Shown here: positions 12,229-18,691 of the stretch, in pieces
Position numbering within the stretch: position 1 is the stretch's first letter
How the letters are laid out: every line of letters begins with the position of its first letter
IMG/VR virus record: IMGVR_UViG_3300035670_001410
Coordinates: 1-21,249 of that record
DNA length: 21,249 nucleotides
Origin: a virus
Reading direction: 5' to 3' (one strand)
Program-made: the position numbers and the translations under genes
Notes under the pieces: generated by a model
Database searches by the model: none
What the model was told of the DNA's origin: nothing
Seen by the model: only the letters and a program-made list of their open reading frames with translations

Positions 12229-12547
12229 CTGCGCACTTTTTGACCATCGCTTTTGATCTTTTTGATTTCTGCTTGCTTTCTTTTATTTTTAAACCACTAG
12301 GACACAAACACAGGGAAGACTAAAAAGGCTAGCAAAGCTATAGTAATCTAAGATCATAAGCCAGCTAGCCTAGATTAATTGGTAACCGCTAGATTAGTAG
12401 CCTTGTGAGATTGAGATTTTTTGTAGCCTTTTGAGTCTTGGTAATTTTGCTTGCGCAAAATATTTTAACTCTAGGTAACAAGTTACCTAGTTAGGAATTA
12501 GAAGATAGAAGTTAATATTACATATTAACTTCCTTAGAAGATTATTG
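12229..12547. other. Gene-free structured region, candidate replication origin/control region
   Basis: No credible gene is seen. Dyads include AGGCTAGC...GCTAGCCT (about 12326-12369), AATCTA...TAGATT (12345-12376), ATTTTGC-TTGC-GCAAAAT (12444-12461), CTAGGTAAC-AA-GTTACCTAG (12471-12490) and GAAGTTAATA-TTACA-TATTAACTTC (12508-12532). The density of dyads beside initiator-like and helicase genes suggests an origin or a control centre. No DnaA box was noticed. Confidence 0.5.
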
Positions 12548-12607
12548 GGCAACTTGCCATACCCTTTCATTTGGCAACTTGCCAATCCCCCCCTTTGGCA
12601 ACTTGCC
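12548..12607. repeat. Three palindromic repeats GGCAACTTGCC at 24-25-base spacing
   Basis: Exact copies at 12548-12558, 12573-12583 and 12597-12607, each an 11-base palindrome with one central base, usually flanked by TT/T and A. The start-to-start spacing is 25 and 24 bases, i.e. between two and two and a half helical turns. They lie 16 bases after the helicase stop and 515 bases before the replication regulator gene. They look like iterons or operator sites for a dimeric DNA-binding protein. Confidence 0.8.
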
Positions 12608-12622
12608 ATATAACTATACTGA

Positions 12623-14431
12623 TCAAAAATCAGAAAAAGCTCTTCTTTCGATCTCACTTTTAGCCATGAGATATTCTGGCTTTCCCTTGACCCACTCTTG
12701 ATTGAGCAGCCACGTAAGATAGAAATAGGGTACCTCAGAAATGTGGTAGTCTTTATATTTTCCAAACGAAATATAACCACCTTCTGCTTTTTTGTTCATA
12801 TTGAGCCGTAATTCGTTTATGAGCCTAGAGCATTCATGCTTTGTAGCATCCTTGGGGACATCGATGTTATTTCGTGCGAGATAGGCGATTTGTTTATCAG
12901 TGGCAGGATAGAATTTTTCACGGCCAGATAAGAATCTAGCATCGTCTGGATAGTACTGGTCAAGCCACCACTCGCTAGAATTTAACGAGCCTTCAAGCGT
13001 TCGAGACGAATCGATGAAGGTTACCTCTTGCCCACTTCTCCACTCAGCTATATAATCGCCATGACCCGATTGATAGACTACGATTGAGCCAGAATTAAGA
13101 GCCATTCGATATTCGTCATTTAAGACCCACCATAAATATGATCGATCAAGAGTACGTCCAGATTTTGGACTCTCCAGAATACTCATCACATGAGATCTAT
13201 CGCACGCACTCCATAATTCTGATTGTACCGTGATAGTCTGGCCTCTGAGTTGCTCAAGAAACCAAAGACGATCTGCTCTCAAGGATTGACCCATTGAGTC
13301 CCATTGAGGAGGCAACCCCCAAGTTGAGGCAATAGATACCCGCCCCTCAGAAGCACGATCTTGGAAATCGATCAATAGGCAAGTGGGTTTTGATTCTAAC
13401 TTTCTAAGAACTCTACCAGCCATCTGCTCAGCTAAAACTAGGCTCTTAGTCGGACGAGTAAAAAGCCCAAGGTTGACTTGCTCGACATCCCAACCCTCGG
13501 TCAACACTCCACAGCTTGTTAGCATGACATGGTTTTTAGAATATCTTAGAGCGTCATCAGCTTTGCGCCTATCGTCAATCGATGTGCCTGCATGGATAGC
13601 ATAACTCTCCCAGCCATCGGCTTGAAAGTCTTTAGCGAGTTGCAAAGCGTGATCTACGTCAATCGCAAAACATACTCCCTTGGCTAGTGTCTGGCCATGG
13701 GATCTTATTAACTCGCCAATAGCATCGTTTGCCGTAGCAAGGATAAGCTCGTTTCTCTGGTCAACATTCAAAACCTCAGCAAGCTGGCTAGCTACATAAT
13801 CACCCTGAGCCGTTTTCACGCCCTTTAAACTCTCGTATGTGTCAACACGAAAGTGATGAGGATTAGAAAGCTCTCGCTCGTCAACCATGAGTCCTTTGTC
13901 AATCTCAAATCCAACAGCCTCAAACACCGCTCTTAAGTTTTCGCCATCTCCACGGAAAGGCGTAGCAGTAAGACCTAGATGTCTAGTGGGCTTTATCGTC
14001 TCGTAGAAGTTGAGATAGCTATCAGCAAGACAATGATGAGCTTCATCCGTGATTAAGAAAATATCTCGTTTATCCGCCTTTAAATCGCTTGCAAATTTTT
14101 CGAGACGCTTCCCTTTCATACTCGCAATCGAAACGCTCAGGACATCGATAAGGGAGATATCGGCGCACTTCTGCTCGGACATCTCAATTCCAACTCTCAA
14201 AGTAGGATCTACCATGTTCACTTTTTGCGCATTTTGGGTAACTATGTTTTCCCTGTGAGCTAGGATGATCGTCAGAAAGCCTTTATCTCGAAACCGTGAG
14301 GCTAGGTATCCGCTCACTATAGACTTGCCAAAGCCAGTGGGAGCTATACCTAGATGAGAGCTTCCCTTTTCCCAGTTCTGCCGATACTGCTCAAGAGCCT
14401 CGATCTGGAAAGACCTTAATTTTATTTTCAT
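12623..14431 (-). CDS. SF2 DEAH-box helicase with a C-terminal FGKYK-type domain
   Basis: 602 residues. Motifs in order: Q-like RSFQIEAL (6-13), Walker A APTGFGKS (30-37), Walker B DEAH (129-132), motif III LTATP (154-158), then the second RecA domain with TEGWDVEQVNL (311-321) and motif VI QMAGRVLR (336-343). This places it with phage SF2 helicases related to the R subunits of restriction enzymes and UvsW-like proteins, which unwind branched DNA or R-loops. The C-terminal region has PATDKQIAYLARNNIDVPKD and, at residues 551-577, ISFGKYKDYHISEVPYFYLTWL, a pattern seen in the DUF3820/exonuclease X C-terminal family. The start has AAAGAGGAGAACTC before the ATG, immediately after a strong terminator, so expression may depend on readthrough. 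Probably acts in phage replication/recombination. Confidence 0.88.
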   Translation of the reverse strand: MKIKLRSFQIEALEQYRQNWEKGSSHLGIAPTGFGKSIVSGYLASRFRDKGFLTIILAHRENIVTQNAQKVNMVDPTLRVGIEMSEQKCADISLIDVLSVSIASMKGKRLEKFASDLKADKRDIFLITDEAHHCLADSYLNFYETIKPTRHLGLTATPFRGDGENLRAVFEAVGFEIDKGLMVDERELSNPHHFRVDTYESLKGVKTAQGDYVASQLAEVLNVDQRNELILATANDAIGELIRSHGQTLAKGVCFAIDVDHALQLAKDFQADGWESYAIHAGTSIDDRRKADDALRYSKNHVMLTSCGVLTEGWDVEQVNLGLFTRPTKSLVLAEQMAGRVLRKLESKPTCLLIDFQDRASEGRVSIASTWGLPPQWDSMGQSLRADRLWFLEQLRGQTITVQSELWSACDRSHVMSILESPKSGRTLDRSYLWWVLNDEYRMALNSGSIVVYQSGHGDYIAEWRSGQEVTFIDSSRTLEGSLNSSEWWLDQYYPDDARFLSGREKFYPATDKQIAYLARNNIDVPKDATKHECSRLINELRLNMNKKAEGGYISFGKYKDYHISEVPYFYLTWLLNQEWVKGKPEYLMAKSEIERRAFSDF

Positions 14432-14445
14432 GAGTTCTCCTCTTT

Positions 14446-14480
14446 AAAAAAAGCCGAGCAAACTTTGCAATCTGCTCGGC
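14446..14480 (-). terminator. Strong Rho-independent terminator between SSB-like and helicase genes
   Basis: Minus strand: GCCGAGCA, 12-base loop, TGCTCGGC, then seven T. A GC-rich perfect 8-bp stem with a U-tract. It lies after the SSB-like stop (14503) and only a few bases before the helicase ribosome binding site, so it should limit helicase expression from the upstream promoter. Confidence 0.88.
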
Positions 14481-14502
14481 CAAAAAATAGCTAGCCTAAA
14501 AA

Positions 14503-15036
14503 TTAAAATGGAATATCCACGCTAGGTTTTTTAGAGCCTACTACAGGAGAGCTTTTTGCCTTCTCCTGTACCACTACTTTTTGAGGAGCCACAGCTTTTG
14601 GCTGATCTGGTTTGTCTGGAAGTTCTTTCGGTGCGTTAATAAATCCAACTACACCTTTCTCGCCTTGCCGTACAACTAGCCTACACCTTCGACCCATAAG
14701 CTGATATATATTCTCGTAGAGATCTATATCACTTTTAGGAGCCTGCAAGCCTAGCTCAGTGCAAAGTTTAATATGACGAATCAAGGTTTGAGTTAGTTTG
14801 ACTTCTGCTTCGTCTCCATATTTCGCACGCCAGACAGACTCAAGATCTCTCTCGTAAGCTGTCCACAAACTCTCTCTATGCGTGCCATATGCTGTCTTGA
14901 TCTTGATGTCAAAGACTTGGCGTCCTTGAATCTCACGCTCTATTATCTCGACAATCTCACCAGAAAAAGATCCAGTAGGATGAGTGCTGTAACTTGTGTT
15001 TGCTGCTTGTGTTAGGGCTTGTTCAAAAATTGACAT
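14503..15036 (-). CDS. Phage single-stranded DNA-binding protein-like
   Basis: 177 residues. Residues 20-135 are mainly beta (GSFSGEIVEIIEREIQGRQV, KIKTAYGTHRESLW, CRLVVRQGEKGVVGFINA), consistent with an OB-fold protein of the DUF669-like phage SSB type; residues 136-170 are a Lys/Pro/Val-rich flexible tail; and the protein ends in DIPF, matching the conserved C-terminal tip of bacterial SSB that recruits partner proteins. It would coat ssDNA during replication and recombination. It follows the Sak4-like ATPase by one base, and Sak4-type recombinases commonly have an SSB next to them. Followed by the terminator at 14446-14480. The OB fold is inferred from pattern and context. Confidence 0.7.
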   Translation of the reverse strand: MSIFEQALTQAANTSYSTHPTGSFSGEIVEIIEREIQGRQVFDIKIKTAYGTHRESLWTAYERDLESVWRAKYGDEAEVKLTQTLIRHIKLCTELGLQAPKSDIDLYENIYQLMGRRCRLVVRQGEKGVVGFINAPKELPDKPDQPKAVAPQKVVVQEKAKSSPVVGSKKPSVDIPF

Positions 15037-15037
15037 A

Positions 15038-15847
15038 TTATCTGCTCCATTTGCTATGTAGTTTAAAACCTTTTGATAGAACTAACTCTTGATATGCTTT
15101 CTTGACGTGGTCAAAGTTTAGAGGCATCTCGCCTAGCTCTTCTAGGAAGCCTGTGCGGTCTCCTGCTGCCGTTGATGGGTCTCCTTTAAATGAGATCGTA
15201 TAACGTCCTGATGCGTCTTTGCGAACATGACCCATCGAACATATTACTCCGTCAAGATATTGAGCAGCTTTGTTTCCTTTGAAAGTTGGCTGCCATCTTG
15301 TGATCTCTTTCTTAAGACCCTTGTCGGTAAGCAACATAATCTTTTCAGAAGTGCAATGAGATATAAACGTAACATCTACGATAGACATCAAACGCCTCAT
15401 CCAAACTTCCCATTCCTCACGAACCTCTTTCCACGTCTTCCCGAAATCATTCTCAGGAGGATAGTCAATCTGTTTTTTGAGACAGACATAGTTTAAACAA
15501 TGAGCATATAGAGAATCTACAATATCAATTGTAACGCTCTTAATGTTCTTTTCCTCAAGGCTTCCATTCTTTCTTTGCATGTAGAGTTGGCGCACTAGAT
15601 ATTGAAAGCACTCCCATTGAGAGCCTGCCTCTAATCGCTCTTTTAACTCGTCGCCTAGAAAGATAGATCTAGTTTGCACAAAGTCTTGAGCTGGCTCTGT
15701 TGCGATAAACAACGTAGCTGGATCACCTGCGCAAAAAGTTGTCTTGCCTGATTTAGGCTCACCAAATACTAGCTTGATGAGTTCATCAAATGGAGGGACT
15801 CCGATTTCTCGGATACTACTAGGGATCAAATCAGTTTCATCATTCAT
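15038..15847 (-). CDS. Sak4-like RecA-fold ATPase (phage recombination protein)
   Basis: 269 residues. Walker A FGEPKSGKTT (28-37), ATEPAQDF soon after, then Walker B-like SVTIDIVDSL (104-113), and a VDVTFISHCTSEK strand with a His in the sensor position. This is the short RecA/RAD51-core ATPase (AAA_24/Sak4) that many phages use for single-strand annealing and recombination, working with their own SSB, which is the next gene. The protein has no N- or C-terminal extension of note. The ATG at 15847 has a weak purine-rich leader (GAAAGAAAGAAATT); the first gene of the unit would be the small ORF at 15922-16008 or this one. Regulation is through the divergent region 16009-16142. Confidence 0.85.
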   Translation of the reverse strand: MNDETDLIPSSIREIGVPPFDELIKLVFGEPKSGKTTFCAGDPATLFIATEPAQDFVQTRSIFLGDELKERLEAGSQWECFQYLVRQLYMQRKNGSLEEKNIKSVTIDIVDSLYAHCLNYVCLKKQIDYPPENDFGKTWKEVREEWEVWMRRLMSIVDVTFISHCTSEKIMLLTDKGLKKEITRWQPTFKGNKAAQYLDGVICSMGHVRKDASGRYTISFKGDPSTAAGDRTGFLEELGEMPLNFDHVKKAYQELVLSKGFKLHSKWSR

Positions 15848-15921
15848 AATTTCTTTCTTTCCATGAAATTTTTCAACTCAGTTTCAACCCAATTCAATCG
15901 TTTAACAAAACTCTTTTGTTT

Positions 15922-16008
15922 TTAATAACCTCCTTTCAGCGGAAAGATAGACACATCAAGCTTTTCAAGCTTGAGAGTTACCTTAAGTTTTGCTTCTTCT
16001 TGAGCCAT
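15922..16008 (-). CDS. Possible 28-residue protein upstream of the Sak4-like gene
   Basis: The ATG at 16008 opens a 28-codon ORF (MAQEEAKLKVTLKLEKLDVS, then IFPLKGGY) with AGGGAAGCC upstream and a normal alternating beta/amphipathic composition. It ends in TAA just after AAAGGAGG, a perfect Shine-Dalgarno sequence for which there is no ATG at the right distance. In the same frame beyond the TAA a further 25 codons are open (KQKSFVKRLNWVETELKNF...), so the sequence may be two small coding units, a recently split gene or a leader. It fills the 295-base gap before the plus-strand gene. Confidence 0.4.
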   Translation of the reverse strand: MAQEEAKLKVTLKLEKLDVSIFPLKGGY

Positions 16009-16142
16009 CCTTTGGCTTCCCTAAAAAAAGAAGATCTGTTTAATTTTTCGGACTACTGTGGGAAAACTTACTATTTTTTTTATAGATTTTCTACATAATT
16101 TAGTTTACTTTATTAAATAATTTCAGGAAAGGAGTATAAATT
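16009..16142. promoter_or_regulatory. Divergent control region between the Sak4 unit and the ruvC-like gene
   Basis: AT-rich 134 bases with start sites in both directions. On the plus strand TTTAGTTTAC (16099-16108), the leader motif also seen at 2108-2118 and 12071-12081, is followed by AGGAAAGGAG, the ribosome binding site of the TTG at 16143. Promoter boxes are expected on both strands; TATAGA and CATAAT are -10 candidates (plus) but no clear -35 box is visible. Confidence 0.45.
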
Positions 16143-16649
16143 TTGAACATTTGCGGTATTGACTCAGGTAGAAAAGGCGGATGCGTCTTGATAGACCAGC
16201 ATTTGAACGTAATCAGCACATTCCAGCTTAGATATAACCTAGATGGAGTGCTAGTCTACCAACCTTTAATTGATTGGCTGACATCTCAGCCCATAGATAT
16301 AGTAGTGCTTGAGCAGGTAAGAGGCAGAGGAGGAGATCTAGCGGGTTGGGGAGCTACTGGCAACTTCAATTTTGGCGCAAACTATGGCCAGCTACGAGTC
16401 ATCCTAGAGATCTTTATCAATCGTACTAGCTGCAAACTCAAACTCGTAACGCCTGCCTCATGGACTAGCATGACCAAAGGCTATGAAGGTAAGCACCCAA
16501 AAGAAAGAAGTGTGAGCTACTATAACAAGCATTGGCCTCATGACCCTTTGCCTAAAAATAAAGTGGGAAAGGTAAGAGATGGCTTATGTGATGCGCTACT
16601 GATTGCAACTTGGTTTTTAAAAATTGAATCGTTAAAGAAAGGAGCCTGA
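16143..16649 (+). CDS. RuvC-like Holliday junction resolvase
   Basis: 168 residues from a TTG start with AAAGGAG eight bases upstream. RNase H-fold catalytic acids are visible: D7 in CGIDSGRKGG (first strand), E57 in DIVVLEQV, and D146/D150 in VRDGLCDALLIAT, matching the RuvC pattern H/D-x-x-D-A-L-x-I-A. An aromatic Gly-rich stretch (GWGATGNFNFGANYGQL) lies in the middle, as in RuvC proteins. It would resolve four-way junctions formed in phage recombination and clear branches before packaging. It and the next gene are the only plus-strand genes in the window, although the replication partners lie on the minus strand; it is divergent from the Sak4 unit. Confidence 0.85.
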   Translation: MNICGIDSGRKGGCVLIDQHLNVISTFQLRYNLDGVLVYQPLIDWLTSQPIDIVVLEQVRGRGGDLAGWGATGNFNFGANYGQLRVILEIFINRTSCKLKLVTPASWTSMTKGYEGKHPKERSVSYYNKHWPHDPLPKNKVGKVRDGLCDALLIATWFLKIESLKKGA

Positions 16650-16652
16650 CTA

Positions 16653-16844
16653 ATGGAACAAAAAAACTCAGCTTTAACTATGTTGATCCTAGCTTTTGCT
16701 GGAGCCGTTTATTTAGCATCAGAATTTTTTAAAAGATTCCTCCCTAAACGGATTATGCAAGTTGGAGATAAACATTTCAGACAACTTGCCATGACCGATG
16801 GGCTCCTCTTCCCTACAAAAGAGGATAAGAAAAAACTCTCATAG
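16653..16844 (+). CDS. Small single-span membrane protein
   Basis: 63 residues. An uncharged segment at residues 7-24 (ALTMLILAFAGAVYLASEFF) is a likely transmembrane helix, followed by a basic cytoplasmic-type stretch (KRFLPKR, then KHFRQ) and a Lys-rich tail (KEDKKKLS). The positive-inside rule puts the C-terminus in the cytoplasm. AAAGGAG ten bases before the ATG and a three-base gap after the ruvC-like stop indicate co-transcription. A holin-like or spanin-like role is possible given one helix and size but not shown. Its last codons overlap the convergent gene by six bases, inside a terminator hairpin. Confidence 0.65.
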   Translation: MEQKNSALTMLILAFAGAVYLASEFFKRFLPKRIMQVGDKHFRQLAMTDGLLFPTKEDKKKLS

Positions 16845-16878
16845 CTTTTTGGCAAGAAAAAGATTTGAGAGAATTTTT
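16831..16878. terminator. Two-way terminator containing both convergent stop codons
   Basis: AAAAACTCTCA (16831-16841) pairs with TGAGAG and the following AATTTTT (16866-16878); an inner stem CTTTTT...AAAAAG closes the loop. Minus strand: CTCTCA stem then TTTTTT; plus strand: TGAGAG then AATTTTT. The plus-strand stop (TAG 16842-16844) and the minus-strand stop (16839-16841) lie in this hairpin, so the terminator is embedded in coding sequence. Confidence 0.7.
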
Positions 16879-17513
16879 CTCGTTGTGCCTGAGTTGGCTG
16901 CTGTGTAAGTAATTCTCACATAAAGCCCACCGCTTATCTTGGCAGCCAGCAAAGGACAATGACACACTAGCCTTGCATGATCTACCTTGCTAGTCATGAT
17001 CCATTGCTTCTCAACGTAGGTTGAAACGATAGGCCAATCTTCAACCTCTGATCTCATCTCTTCAGGCAACACGCTATCTTTGTCATAGATGCAAGCCGTG
17101 AAATAATCACCTACCTCGGCGTTCTCTATGAGTCCCTCTCCTCCAAATATATATCGCTCTGAACTTACACAATAGTCACAGTTTACAGACTCGTTAGGCT
17201 CGCACTCTGTGGCTGCGATTGCGTTGTGCTTAAGGCAATAGTCTGGAGCAGGGAAAGCAGGGGTTTGAGATACTACTGTCTTTATGGTTTCATTTTTAAG
17301 CCACTGGACAGCTTCTATAATGTCAGAAAAAAATTTATCACCATCGCCTATAGCTGCATAGCCTTCATAGAGATCGTGCATAAAATAAATATTGGTATAG
17401 AAGGACTCTGCTTTTGCTTCGGAATCTAACATCACTTCATCATTTGGAGCAAACTCCGTTAAGCACCAAGTTCTAGTTGAGTCTGAAATATTCTTGATAA
17501 TAATAGTTCTCAT
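16839..17513 (-). CDS. Hypothetical protein, probably virion-associated
   Basis: 224 residues from the ATG 17513, which overlaps the upstream stop as ATGA and has GAGG seven bases upstream; an earlier ATG at 17531 is less likely. The N-terminus looks like beta strands (MRTIIIKNISDSTRTWCLTEFA). Residues about 95-135 hold four cysteines in CLKH...CEPNESVNCDYC, a possible metal site. The segment YDKDSVLPEEMRSEVEDWPIVSTYVEKQWIM and the final VRITYTAANSGTTRKIL read like phage structural or tail-associated proteins. No enzyme motif. Last gene of the virion unit, ending in the two-way terminator. Function unknown. Confidence 0.65.
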   Translation of the reverse strand: MRTIIIKNISDSTRTWCLTEFAPNDEVMLDSEAKAESFYTNIYFMHDLYEGYAAIGDGDKFFSDIIEAVQWLKNETIKTVVSQTPAFPAPDYCLKHNAIAATECEPNESVNCDYCVSSERYIFGGEGLIENAEVGDYFTACIYDKDSVLPEEMRSEVEDWPIVSTYVEKQWIMTSKVDHARLVCHCPLLAAKISGGLYVRITYTAANSGTTRKILSNLFLAKKL

Positions 17514-18016
17514 GGAATCCTCGCAATCCATACGATTAAAGCCAAATCATTTAATGCCGTACCTGTAGGTTTGACGTATTTGATATAAAGACGATCTCCA
17601 GCAGCGAAGTCAATGGTCGAACCTATCGCATCAGGAAACAAATGATAGCCATAGCCCACGGTTCTATCGGCTGCTGGTGCTGTATAGGTATAAACTAGAT
17701 TTCCAGCTACTTGACCGTTCTTATAAAACTCAAAATCAAATGCTCCTAGATTTGTATTATTATTGACCCACGTGATTTCTTTAAGTCTTATCTTGACAGG
17801 AAACAAAATTGCTGGATTAGCTAGCAACTCTGAATAGGTGAGCCATTGGTTGTTAGATACAATTCCGTTATTAGTTAGAGGCAAGCCAGCCCTTGGGAAA
17901 CCCTCAGCATTCTGCTTTGCCTCTACTATTGCGTCATGAACATTTGTCGCTATAAACGTAGCGTCAAAAAAATAGATTGCTCTATCAACCACAGATTTCC
18001 AATATCCACCAAACAT
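17510..18016 (-). CDS. Virion structural protein, beta-rich
   Basis: 168 residues. Starts MFGGYWKSVVDRAIYFFDAT; the rest is mostly beta strands (YTYTAPAADRTVGYGYHLFP, FAAGDRLYIKYVKPTGTALN, DLALIVWIARIP), the pattern of a jelly-roll or tail-tip/fibre-associated protein. The Thr/Gly/Asn-rich composition and gene order (among small beta proteins, before the lysis amidase) support a place in the virion. The start overlaps the upstream stop as TAATG and the next gene starts at ATGA, so all are co-translated. Not a recognised family. Confidence 0.6.
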   Translation of the reverse strand: MFGGYWKSVVDRAIYFFDATFIATNVHDAIVEAKQNAEGFPRAGLPLTNNGIVSNNQWLTYSELLANPAILFPVKIRLKEITWVNNNTNLGAFDFEFYKNGQVAGNLVYTYTAPAADRTVGYGYHLFPDAIGSTIDFAAGDRLYIKYVKPTGTALNDLALIVWIARIP

Positions 18017-18339
18017 TATGAAAGCTCCTGAATGACAACGCTTACAGTTGCACCGCTCTCAGCGATAGCATAGATCGCTACATCGCCGATGGGATAAGAA
18101 GCCGTTTGTCTTGGGTAGAGAGTATCTCCTTTAGTTGATCCCGTTGCCGTAACGTCTAACTTGCCGATAAATATATTCTTTGAGTTATCGTCATTAGTGA
18201 TTATTAAAACTTGGCGTCTAGGGTTCCTAGAAACGCCACAGAATAGCTCAACAGCACTAGCTGATGTGATAGATAGCACCTTGGTATCAAGGCCAACAGA
18301 GTTGACGTCCGCACGATCTGGAGACTCATTAAGAGGCAT
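18016..18339 (-). CDS. Small beta-sandwich virion protein (domain shared with the gene at 18685)
   Basis: 107 residues. RRQVLIITNDDNSKNIFIGK, then LDVTATGSTKGDTLYPRQTASYPIGDVAIYAIAESGATVSVVIQ, closely matches the last 80 residues of the protein at 18685-19524 (RIRVLIQNLGNKAVFVGSSD, then VTASGATGG, EIPLGENVALYGISESGNLDVRWLQ). Such repeats of an Ig-like or decoration-type domain are common in phage tail and head surface proteins. The ribosome binding site AACAAGGAGCCTACTAG precedes the ATG at 18339. Likely surface decoration or fibre-related; the exact role is unknown. Confidence 0.7.
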   Translation of the reverse strand: MPLNESPDRADVNSVGLDTKVLSITSASAVELFCGVSRNPRRQVLIITNDDNSKNIFIGKLDVTATGSTKGDTLYPRQTASYPIGDVAIYAIAESGATVSVVIQELS

Positions 18340-18354
18340 CTAGTAGGCTCCTTG

Positions 18355-18591
18355 TTATTTTTTCTTTTTGATAGTCGTAACGACAGGCTCAACTATCTCA
18401 GGTTCTTTTATTTCTTGTTGTGGCTGCTTTAGAGCCTCTTTCTTTTGGGTAATATAAAGAGCTAGCCAATTGAAGAGTTGATAAGCAGGGAGGATCTCAT
18501 CGCCTTTTAGCGTGATCTCTGAGCGTTTTATAAATTTAAAAATATTTTCTAGGTTGAGAATTTCTTCTTGAACAGTTTTGTCTTGATTCAT
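18355..18591 (-). CDS. Hypothetical small helical protein
   Basis: 78 residues, starting MNQDKTVQEEILNLENIF: an amphipathic helix with Leu/Ile at heptad-like spacing (residues 8-30), a middle segment (ILPAYQLFNWLALYITQKKE) with some hydrophobic residues, and a Pro/Glu-rich tail ending in KKKK. No membrane span. It could be a chaperone-like or assembly factor in the tail module, which is guesswork. Its ribosome binding site (AAGGA) lies inside the arm of a 14-bp hairpin, so its translation may be controlled. No family recognised. Confidence 0.6.
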   Translation of the reverse strand: MNQDKTVQEEILNLENIFKFIKRSEITLKGDEILPAYQLFNWLALYITQKKEALKQPQQEIKEPEIVEPVVTTIKKKK

Positions 18592-18596
18592 ATTAA

Positions 18597-18672
18597 GAGG
18601 TTCCTTGTTTTGTTCGGTGTTTATTTTCTACATGATAAATCATGTCAGCAAAATGTTCAAACAAGGAACCTC
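18597..18672 (-). promoter_or_regulatory. Hairpin that hides the ribosome binding site of the gene at 18591
   Basis: Arms 18597-18610 and 18659-18672 are perfect 14-base inverted repeats (AAACAAGGAACCTC in the RNA, ten bases before the ATG, against GAGGTTCCTTGTTT). The second arm contains AAGGA, the Shine-Dalgarno sequence. A second hairpin (ACATGAT...ATCATGT, 18630-18645) fills the 48-base loop. Translation of the small gene would need this to open. Confidence 0.6.
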
Positions 18673-18691
18673 AGCCTAATATAATTAGGCT
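18673..18691. repeat. 8-bp hairpin around the stop of the gene at 18685
   Basis: AGCCTAAT (18673-18680), loop ATA, ATTAGGCT (18684-18691), a perfect pair, spans the stop codon of the tail protein gene. No T-run follows, so it is more likely to stabilise or block the RNA than to terminate it. It stacks next to the 14-bp hairpin at 18597-18672. Confidence 0.55.

Noticed and set aside
12300-12420. tRNA gene in the structured non-coding region
   Set aside because: Stems are present, but no T-loop (GGTTCRANYCC) or acceptor/anticodon arrangement was found on either strand.
12548-12607. CRISPR array
   Set aside because: Only three 11-base palindromes with 13-14 base gaps, too short for repeats and spacers; iteron/operator-like instead.
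12487-12780. A 97-residue minus-strand ORF across the iterons
   Set aside because: Its repeats (ASCQ, KLPNN-type) are just the translated palindromes, and it overlaps the helicase gene in another frame.
18597-18691. Rho-independent terminator between the virion genes
   Set aside because: Stems are strong but no T-run follows on the minus strand; the pairing hides a ribosome binding site instead.
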